A stretch of 6,138 nucleotides of DNA from an archaeon (GTDB taxonomy: Archaea > Thermoplasmatota > Thermoplasmata > Methanomassiliicoccales > Methanomethylophilaceae): the NCBI GenBank assembly GCA_024399225.1, contig JAKSHV010000071.1, positions 1 through 6,138 of the forward strand. Reading direction: 5' to 3'. Position 1 is the stretch's first letter. Each line of letters starts with the position of its first letter. Below the pieces are notes generated by a model that saw only the letters and a list, made by a program, of their open reading frames with translations, was not told where the DNA came from and did not search any database. Positions 1 to 5,533 of the stretch are shown in pieces. A program made the translations under genes and the position numbers.

Positions 1-149
1 TCGGATACTCCGGAAACAACACCGTCGAGTCCGTCAAGGAGGCACTCTACTACAGCGGCGGATTCGCCGAGGCAGAGGAAGTCGAGAACATCATCAAGCT
101 CTCTGGTGCAGGCATCGGACTCGGTGCAGTCACCCTTACCCTCCCTTAA
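1..149 (+). CDS. C-terminal end of an unrecognised protein (5' truncated by the window)
   Basis: An open frame runs from the window edge (first complete codon at base 3) to a TAA at 147-149, giving 48 residues. The peptide starts GYSGNNTVESVKEALYYSGG, continues through an acidic helix-like part (AEAEEVENIIKL), and ends in a small-residue tail (SGAGIGLGAVTLTLP). Codon use (GAG, AAG, GGA, ATC, CTC) matches the other genes here, and the two other forward frames give arginine- and serine-rich peptides typical of shadows, so this frame is very probably the real one. I do not recognise the family. The glycine-rich end looks like part of a folded soluble domain rather than a membrane helix or a disordered tail. 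It lies on the same strand as the gene at 208 and could be co-transcribed with it, although a possible promoter and a stem-loop lie between them. Confidence 0.72.
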   Translation, partial: GYSGNNTVESVKEALYYSGGFAEAEEVENIIKLSGAGIGLGAVTLTLP

Positions 150-152
150 ACC

Positions 153-158
153 TTTAAG
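153..158 (+). promoter_or_regulatory. TATA-like element upstream of the 150-residue gene
   Basis: TTTAAG, preceded by AAACC, follows directly after the stop of the upstream gene. A-rich sequence before a T/A-rich box is the archaeal BRE/TATA arrangement. With the usual 25-27 base spacing, transcription would start near 181, leaving a leader of about 27 bases that still contains the Shine-Dalgarno sequence at 194-202. The box is a weak match and could be chance. Confidence 0.35.
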
Positions 159-189
159 CGGGCCGGGGAACCGGTCCGCACCACCTTTT
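158..189 (+). terminator. GC-rich stem-loop followed by TTTT, possible terminator or RNA-processing site
   Basis: Bases 158-166 (GCGGGCCGG) pair with 171-179 (CCGGTCCGC) in a 9-pair stem with a single G-U pair, closed by GGAA, a GNRA-type tetraloop. ACCACC and then TTTT at 186-189 follow. It starts nine bases after the upstream stop codon. It could end or protect the 3' end of the upstream transcript. If the TATA-like element at 153 is used, the stem-loop lies before the new transcription start and belongs only to the upstream message. The T run is short for a terminator. Confidence 0.4.
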
Positions 190-193
190 CAAC

Positions 194-202
194 AGGAAGT
201 GA
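194..202 (+). promoter_or_regulatory. Shine-Dalgarno sequence that fixes the start at 208
   Basis: AGGAAGTGA is a near-complete match to the anti-Shine-Dalgarno complement (GGAGGTGA), five bases before the ATG at 208. It favours this ATG over the in-frame ATG at 106, which lies inside the preceding gene. Confidence 0.75.
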
Positions 203-207
203 CCTAC

Positions 208-660
208 ATGGCCATAGCAGCTAACGAGATTCTTGAGAAGATCAACGAGACCTACGACGGCGTCTTCGGAAAATTCGAGATGGATGAAGAGAACGATGAA
301 TGCTTCGCAACCGCACTCCACCCCATCAAGAACAGGCACACCGAGGGAAACAGGATAACCCTTTCCGTCGAGGACGACATCGAGAGCGCATACGCGGACA
401 GCGTGGCATTCGTAGATGAGAAGACAAGACCCAGCATCATGGGAAAGCCTGTGGACGTCACACTCGATTTCGGTTTCGAGAAACAGCATGCAAGACTCAA
501 CAACTACAGCATGATGGGCGCCAAAGGCGGTTACGTCTTCATCGCCGCATGCAAAGGAAACATCCTCTTCTGTGCCGAACTCCACGTTCAAAAAAGGCCC
601 ATGGAGGATGCCGACATGACCGAGTTCATGAAGATCGTGAACGAAGCCCTCTCTCAGTGA
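208..660 (+). CDS. Unknown small soluble protein, 150 residues
   Basis: The start at 208 is chosen because a good Shine-Dalgarno sequence sits five bases upstream. The longer in-frame start at 106 would overlap the preceding gene out of frame and add a low-complexity S/P-rich leader. I do not recognise the family. The protein opens with an amphipathic helix-like segment (MAIAANEILEKINETYDGVF), followed by an acidic patch (EMDEENDE, about residues 18-26). The middle alternates short hydrophobic and charged stretches suggestive of beta strands: a strand-like ITLSVEDD, VDVTLDFGFE, then GGYVFIAAC and NILFCAELHV. It ends with a helix (MTEFMKIVNEALS). There is no signal peptide and no membrane segment. 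Three cysteines (in DECFA, AACKG and LFCAE) are not in a CxxC arrangement. An alpha/beta single-domain protein is the best reading. Its 3' end overlaps the convergent chelatase gene by seven bases. It could be a lineage-specific accessory protein; no function can be assigned. Confidence 0.85.
   Translation: MAIAANEILEKINETYDGVFGKFEMDEENDECFATALHPIKNRHTEGNRITLSVEDDIESAYADSVAFVDEKTRPSIMGKPVDVTLDFGFEKQHARLNNYSMMGAKGGYVFIAACKGNILFCAELHVQKRPMEDADMTEFMKIVNEALSQ
590..595 (-). terminator. T6 run, possible transcription end for the chelatase gene
   Basis: Reading the minus strand, a run of six T follows GGGCC about 59 bases after the stop codon of the chelatase gene. Archaeal RNA polymerase can terminate at U-rich tracts without a strong hairpin. 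This tract lies inside the opposing 150-residue gene, so the chelatase 3' UTR would be antisense to that gene's end. Confidence 0.3.
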
Positions 661-3600
661 TCGCGGTCGGTCTCCCCTTCCGCAATCTCCTCTGATTCAA
701 GGAATGCCTGCTCCAGTTCCCTGAGTTCCTCGGGGCTGGCGTTCCAGTATTTTCTCCTGTATGCCTCGGAAAGCCTTGTGAGCATTCCGATGTATGCGAA
801 GTTGTTGTTCTCCTGGAGCCTGCGCCTCATCTCGGGATCCTTGACGTAAACGGATTCCATATCGCTGAACACACCGGATTCAACAGCACCGGTGGTCGCC
901 GCCAATCCCAGGACGTTCTCGAAACGGTCGTTGATCTTCTGTGCACCATGGTAGTCCGTCTCCAGCATTCCGTCGATCCACTTGGGGTTGAGGAGCCTTG
1001 TCCTGACACCGTGCTCGATAGAGGATTTTACCGTCTGGGTCTTGAGTCTGGGGCCTGTGTTATCGGTGATGTACATCTTGGCTCTGGAACCGCGTGCGAG
1101 TTCTACGGTCTTGGAAAGACCTCCGAAGAATTCGTAGTAATGGTCGAGGTCGATGAGCTCGTATTCGACGTTCTGCCTGATCTGCGATACGACATCGACA
1201 TGGGCATGGTTGGTCTTCAGCAGATCTCCGGAATCGAATCCCCTGCGTTTCAGGGAGTATGCGTGTTTCAGGCTGTCCTCGAAGATATTGCCGAGTTCCG
1301 ATTCGTCGTCCCATTGGGAACTGTTGACGGTTCCCGTCATTCCTGTTCCATATAGGCCTTCCTTGGGGCCGAACAGACGGCATACCGCGAGGTCGAGTGC
1401 ATCCTCATCGGAATATCCCTCGGCCTTCAGTTTCTCAAGGTTCTCGCGTGTGTGTTTGGCGAACATGCTCTGTTCGTCGGTCTCGCCGGTCTCCCACAAT
1501 CTGCGGAACACCCTGTTCAGACCTGTCACGATACCGGAGAACATGTCGCGGAAGAATCCGCAGATGGATACGGTGACATCGATACGGGGACGACCGAGTT
1601 CCTCGATCGGAATTATTTCGAAACGTTCCTCGAAGGAACCGGAGGTGTCCACCATGCGGATACCGAGGTAGGTCATGATCTGTCCGATGGTCGCACCCTG
1701 GCTGCGGGAGGTCTCGAGACCCCACATGACGAGGGCGACCGACTTGGGGAATGTTCCTTCGTCGGCAAGGTGCATGTTTATTGTGTTGTTGGCCGCCTCT
1801 GCACCCCTTTCGAATGCTGCCATCGTGGGGATCTTGTTGGGATCGAACTGCACAATGTTGTATCCCGTAGGCAGGACCTCGGGAGTTCTGAGGACATCAT
1901 CACCCGGTTTGACATCGATGAATTCGGAGTTCAATGCACGGGATAGATTGGAGAGTTCGTGACAGGTCATCGCCTCTTCGAACACTTTTTTCTCGTATTC
2001 GAGGGAAGGAAGCGTACGCTCGTCGGATGCGACACATTCCGGTATGATTCTGTCTGCATTGAACCTCCTGTAGATGGTTTCGGACAATTCCACCGGATCC
2101 CCTTCGATGTTGTTCTCCTCCAATATCTGGGTCATTGGTACTGCACCCTCATGGGAGAACATCATCGACTGTATCGCGAACTCCTCCGCCTCATCCCTGT
2201 CGAACGGAGTGCCGAAGATGTGGAATCCCTTCGGAATGAGGGAGAGACGCATGTCGTCAAGCTCGTGTTCCAACTCGTCGACGTCATCGGGCAGACGCAT
2301 CTCGGCTGCCTTCGAACGTATTATCTCGAGTACGTTGTCACTGCGTCCTTTGTCCGTGAACAGACTCTCCCTGTATTCTGCGATAAGTCCTTCCAGTTCG
2401 GAAAGACCTCCGTAGAGTCCGCTTCTGACATAGGGCGGGGACATGTAACTGATCAATCCGGCATGGGTACGCCTCTTGGCGATCATCGCCTCGGAGGGAT
2501 TGCCCATGTAGTAGAGGTAGAAGTGAGGTATGTCCCCCATTACGTTATCGGGATAGCAGTCCCCGGACATTCCGACCTCCTTTCCGGGGAGGAACTCCAC
2601 GGTACCGTGGGTTCCGATATGGACAACGGCATCAGCCTTGAACTCATCGCGTATCCACTCGTAGAACGCGAGATATTGATGGTGCGGAGGCATGTAGGGA
2701 TCGTGGTAATCCTTGGATGTGTCCGAACCGGGCGAGACACGCGGGGGCTGAAGACCTAGGAACAGGTTTCCCTTGACGACTCCCGGGATCAGGTAGCCTT
2801 TCCTTCCGGTGAGCACCTTTCCCGGTGCGGGCCCCCATTTGTCAGTGACCGCGGACGGATGTTCGTTCCGGCCTTTGAAATAGATTGCAGAATCCTCGTC
2901 GGGATCGATCCAATCCCCGCCGTTGGTAAGTCCTGATTTCAGGAACTCATCCACCAGGGAATCACGGTCGATCTCGGGAATAGCATATCCTTCGGATCTC
3001 AGGTGTTCGGCTATCCTGCACAGCGATGTGAATGTGTCAAGGAATGCACCTCCGAACAGGTTCCCCTCTCCGGGAGGATAGTTGTATCCCACCAGGGCGA
3101 TCCTCTTCTCGCTGTTCAGAAGTTTTCTGAGACGGAGATAGCCCTTGATCTTTCCGCAGAGACGTTCGAGACGGTCCTCGATTATCTCCACTTCCGAAAC
3201 GGTTATACCGAATTCCTCAGCGGTCCAGGAATCTCCGTTGGCACCCACGGGGAACGTGCAGACCGCACCGTCGAGTTCAGCCATGAACACATTCAGCATG
3301 AATTCCATGACAGTCAGTCCTGACATGCGCTGTTTCCACTCATCTATGTCGGTCTTTCCGAGGAAGAACGGTCTGAGGAAGGGTACGTTGAGGTCGCGGA
3401 GCAGCTTCATCGCCTCGGTGCTGCTTCCCCCCATGGGTCCGGCGATGAATCTGAATGCGATCAGGTCCACTGCAAGATCGCAGTCGTCGGATACGAGTTC
3501 GCGGATCTTGGGGATGTCCGCAGAGGTGATCTTGTTGAACGCCACGGGAAGCACGTTGCAGAACTCCCCGAACCTGGAGAACATGATCCTCAGGGCTTTG

Positions 3601-4238
3601 TGGGAATCGTAAGGATACTTGTGGCTGTTGAAGAACAGTACGATGTTCTGTTTTGTTATGTCGCGGGGATGGTCTACTAAATACTCCTCGCGCGAATGAT
3701 AGATCCTTCCTGTGACCGGATTCTTGAGAAAGGTCCCTGTGCTGGTGCTGATAGGTTCGGAATCAGGAAGATAATCCTTTCCGAAGTATTTCCTGAGAAC
3801 AAGGTTGAATGCGGATGCCACATCCTCGCCCTCGGAATTCTTCCAGTAGTCAGCAAAGAGTTTGACATTTCCAGCATCCTCCGGATTGGTCCTAAACCTC
3901 TTCTCGTCATACCCCCCGAGCCTGTTCTTGATCGGTCCGAATCCGCTGATTATGATACGCTGGCACTTGGCCTTCTTCAGGCTTTCGGAGATGACATCCA
4001 CAGCACCGTCGTCGGCCCCCATGAGATCGAGGATGAGAAGGTCGCAGGACAGGATGTCTTCGTTCGCACGACGTGCATCGAACCTGTTGACATCACGGTC
4101 GCTGCATATCAGATGCAGACTGAATTCCGCAGTACCGGGAAAATCCGTATTGAGAAAACGTGAATACAGGATGGTATCCTTCATTGCCGGGATCGACACC
4201 GATATCACAGTGATTCTGACAGGACCTGTTCCATCCAT
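654..4238 (-). CDS. cobN: CobN/BchH-family metallochelatase large subunit (cobaltochelatase CobN-like)
   Basis: This 1194-residue protein is the tetrapyrrole-binding large subunit of a class I, ATP-dependent chelatase, the family of aerobic cobaltochelatase CobN and magnesium chelatase H. Its length is normal for the family. Hallmarks run along the whole protein: NYPPGEGNLFGGAFLD (about 386-401), PPHHQYLAFYEWIR (517-530), the signature HIGTHGTVEFLPGKEVG (540-556), AKRRTHAGLI (587-596), PTGYN (790-794), PTMAAFERG (804-812), LGRPRIDVTVSICGFFRDMF (881-900), GLYGTGM (961-967) and NPKWIDGMLETDYHGAQKI (1084-1102). The N-terminal 200 residues are less conserved, and an acidic tail (ESEEIAEGETDRDH) ends the protein. 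No signal peptide or membrane segment is seen, so it should be cytoplasmic. The start at 4238 is set by AGGAG five bases upstream; the in-frame extension to 4331 runs through the AT-rich promoter region. No AAA+ partner (CobS/CobT, ChlI/ChlD) lies nearby. Stand-alone CobN-like proteins are known in methanogens, and their metal and macrocycle are often unclear, so cobalt is only the default assignment. Confidence 0.95.
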   Translation of the reverse strand: MDGTGPVRITVISVSIPAMKDTILYSRFLNTDFPGTAEFSLHLICSDRDVNRFDARRANEDILSCDLLILDLMGADDGAVDVISESLKKAKCQRIIISGFGPIKNRLGGYDEKRFRTNPEDAGNVKLFADYWKNSEGEDVASAFNLVLRKYFGKDYLPDSEPISTSTGTFLKNPVTGRIYHSREEYLVDHPRDITKQNIVLFFNSHKYPYDSHKALRIMFSRFGEFCNVLPVAFNKITSADIPKIRELVSDDCDLAVDLIAFRFIAGPMGGSSTEAMKLLRDLNVPFLRPFFLGKTDIDEWKQRMSGLTVMEFMLNVFMAELDGAVCTFPVGANGDSWTAEEFGITVSEVEIIEDRLERLCGKIKGYLRLRKLLNSEKRIALVGYNYPPGEGNLFGGAFLDTFTSLCRIAEHLRSEGYAIPEIDRDSLVDEFLKSGLTNGGDWIDPDEDSAIYFKGRNEHPSAVTDKWGPAPGKVLTGRKGYLIPGVVKGNLFLGLQPPRVSPGSDTSKDYHDPYMPPHHQYLAFYEWIRDEFKADAVVHIGTHGTVEFLPGKEVGMSGDCYPDNVMGDIPHFYLYYMGNPSEAMIAKRRTHAGLISYMSPPYVRSGLYGGLSELEGLIAEYRESLFTDKGRSDNVLEIIRSKAAEMRLPDDVDELEHELDDMRLSLIPKGFHIFGTPFDRDEAEEFAIQSMMFSHEGAVPMTQILEENNIEGDPVELSETIYRRFNADRIIPECVASDERTLPSLEYEKKVFEEAMTCHELSNLSRALNSEFIDVKPGDDVLRTPEVLPTGYNIVQFDPNKIPTMAAFERGAEAANNTINMHLADEGTFPKSVALVMWGLETSRSQGATIGQIMTYLGIRMVDTSGSFEERFEIIPIEELGRPRIDVTVSICGFFRDMFSGIVTGLNRVFRRLWETGETDEQSMFAKHTRENLEKLKAEGYSDEDALDLAVCRLFGPKEGLYGTGMTGTVNSSQWDDESELGNIFEDSLKHAYSLKRRGFDSGDLLKTNHAHVDVVSQIRQNVEYELIDLDHYYEFFGGLSKTVELARGSRAKMYITDNTGPRLKTQTVKSSIEHGVRTRLLNPKWIDGMLETDYHGAQKINDRFENVLGLAATTGAVESGVFSDMESVYVKDPEMRRRLQENNNFAYIGMLTRLSEAYRRKYWNASPEELRELEQAFLESEEIAEGETDRDH

Positions 4239-4243
4239 CGTAA

Positions 4244-4248
4244 CTCCT
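4244..4248 (-). promoter_or_regulatory. Shine-Dalgarno sequence of the chelatase gene
   Basis: On the minus strand AGGAG stands five bases (TTACG) before the ATG at 4238. It decides the start: codons upstream in the same frame have no such signal. Confidence 0.8.
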
Positions 4249-4252
4249 GGTG

Positions 4253-4273
4253 ATATATGCCAACACCATATAT
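4253..4273. promoter_or_regulatory. Inverted repeat in the divergent promoter region, possible operator
   Basis: ATATATG (4253-4259) and CATATAT (4267-4273) form perfect 7-base arms around a 7-base spacer (CCAACAC). The arm centres are 14 bases apart, longer than one DNA helical turn. The repeat lies five bases upstream of the chelatase Shine-Dalgarno sequence and about 60 bases before the transporter start, so a bound protein could affect both genes. The arms are low-complexity AT, so chance is a real alternative, and the right arm could itself be a TATA box read on the minus strand (GTATATATGG). Confidence 0.35.
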
Positions 4274-4304
4274 ACGTCAACCGAACCGACTTCCCATCGT
4301 ACAC

Positions 4305-4312
4305 TTTATTTA
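4305..4312. promoter_or_regulatory. AT-rich box TTTATTTA, likely TATA element of the transporter and perhaps of the chelatase
   Basis: On the plus strand TTTATTTA is centred about 26 bases before the ATG at 4334, the usual archaeal TATA-to-start distance. The transporter mRNA may therefore begin at or next to its start codon, consistent with the lack of a Shine-Dalgarno sequence there. On the minus strand the same bases read TAAATAAA, preceded by A-rich ACAAAATG that could serve as a BRE. Initiation near 4282 would give the chelatase a leader of about 44 bases that contains its Shine-Dalgarno sequence and the inverted repeat. Confidence 0.5.
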
Positions 4313-4333
4313 CATTTTGTTGATGACACAACC

Positions 4334-5533
4334 ATGGGTCAGGAATTGTTCACGAAGAACTTCTTCCTCGATACGGGGGCGTGCTTCTGCTGCACGGTGA
4401 ATTACTTCGTTCTCCTGATCACGATAGTAGGATTCTCTGAAACCGAGTTCGGTGCAAGTGCCGGTGAAGCCGGTCTTGCCGCAGGAATCTATGTCATCGG
4501 AGGTCTGCTTTCAAGACTTACCCTTGGAAAATACATAGAACTTGTCGGAAGGAAGAGGATGCTGGTCATCGGACTCCTTCTCGCATTCGCGATATCGTTC
4601 GCATACTTCTTCGTCAACTCGCTTGCGATGCTGTATGCAGTCAGGTTCATCCACGGTATGGCGTACGGAATCTCCAGCACCGGCATGTCGGACATCATCG
4701 CCAAGATCATCCCCGCAACCCGCAGGGGAGAGGGGCTCGGTTATTATTATCTGGGAATCACCGCCGCATCCGCCATCGGACCCATGCTGGGACTCATCCT
4801 CGCAGAGGGTACGAACTTCAACCGCGTGTTCACCGTCGGAGTCGTGATGTACGCCGTCGCTGCGATCCTGGCACTCATGATGAACGTTCCTGAAGAAGTA
4901 CTCACGGAGGAACAGAAGAGGGAGGCCAAGAGGTTCAACTTCTCCAATCTCATACAGGTCGACGCACTTCCTCTGGCCATCACGGTCATGATCTTCTACT
5001 TCTCGTATTCCGGTGTGCTCTCGTTCATCGCATCCTACACGGAAGGTACCAACCTTGAAGAGGTGGCGACCTATTACTATCTCGCAGTATCATGCGGAAC
5101 CTTCATCTCCAGGCTCACCACCGGAAAGATCTACGACAGGAAAGGTCCGAACATTATCATCATTCCTGGATACATCGCATTCGCGGTCAGTATGACCGTG
5201 TTCGCCACAACAACCGTTCCCGCACTGTTCATGGTGGCGGGATTCTTCATGGGATACGGAATCAGTATCATCTTCTCGATCTGTCAGGCGATCGTGGTCT
5301 CCAGGGCACCTCCCCACAGGTACGGTGTGACATCGTCAACATTCTCGGCAATGAACGATCTCGGTACCGGCCTGGGACCTTCCATCCTCGGAGTGCTTGC
5401 GGCCACCGTCGGATTCAGGGACATGTATCTCTGGTGCGTTGCGATATCCTTGTTCAGTCTGTGCCTTTACTGGACAATTCACGGAAGAAAGGCGTGGAAG
5501 GAATCCAGGGCAAAACACTCTGCATCACAATAG
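4334..5533 (+). CDS. Major facilitator superfamily transporter, 12-helix, substrate unknown
   Basis: The 399-residue protein has the length and hydrophobicity pattern of a 12-helix MFS carrier with two six-helix halves joined by a charged cytoplasmic loop (about 184-208, PEEVLTEEQKREAKRFN). A motif-A-like loop lies between helices 2 and 3 (GKYIELVGRKRM, about 65-76), with a matching one in the second half (GKIYDRKGPN, 264-273). RFIHGMAYGISSTG (104-117) and IIPATRRGEGLGYYYLG (125-141) resemble drug/sugar-efflux-like MFS members. The start at 4334 is preferred because a TATA-like box sits about 26 bases upstream and the conserved hydrophobic region begins soon after; the in-frame start at 4250 would run through the promoter. 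The first helix carries a cysteine cluster (C17, C19, C20), which is unusual. The gene is divergent from the chelatase gene and may be co-regulated. Export of a small molecule or metal-related compound is possible, but the substrate cannot be read from the sequence. Confidence 0.93.
   Translation: MGQELFTKNFFLDTGACFCCTVNYFVLLITIVGFSETEFGASAGEAGLAAGIYVIGGLLSRLTLGKYIELVGRKRMLVIGLLLAFAISFAYFFVNSLAMLYAVRFIHGMAYGISSTGMSDIIAKIIPATRRGEGLGYYYLGITAASAIGPMLGLILAEGTNFNRVFTVGVVMYAVAAILALMMNVPEEVLTEEQKREAKRFNFSNLIQVDALPLAITVMIFYFSYSGVLSFIASYTEGTNLEEVATYYYLAVSCGTFISRLTTGKIYDRKGPNIIIIPGYIAFAVSMTVFATTTVPALFMVAGFFMGYGISIIFSICQAIVVSRAPPHRYGVTSSTFSAMNDLGTGLGPSILGVLAATVGFRDMYLWCVAISLFSLCLYWTIHGRKAWKESRAKHSASQ

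Noticed and set aside
106..207. In-frame N-terminal extension of the 150-residue protein, from an ATG at 106
   Set aside because: It would overlap the preceding gene out of frame and read through the stem-loop, whereas the ATG at 208 has a strong Shine-Dalgarno sequence.
1959..2759. 266-codon open frame on the plus strand inside the chelatase gene, with other long plus-strand frames at 948-1355, 1153-1671, 1452-1946 and 3696-4163
   Set aside because: They lie entirely antisense to a chelatase gene whose family motifs are continuous along its length; their peptides show no recognisable domains and no ribosome binding sites stood out. They are shadows of biased codon use.
4239..4331. 31-codon N-terminal extension of the chelatase
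   Set aside because: It translates the AT-rich promoter region and lacks a ribosome binding site; the ATG at 4238 has AGGAG at ideal spacing.
4250..4333. 28-codon N-terminal extension of the MFS protein
   Set aside because: It would cover the shared promoter, including the probable TATA box, and adds a polar peptide with no family support.
4239..4333. Cobalamin riboswitch upstream of the chelatase
   Set aside because: The region is only 95 bases and lacks the conserved B12-box sequence and the multi-stem architecture.
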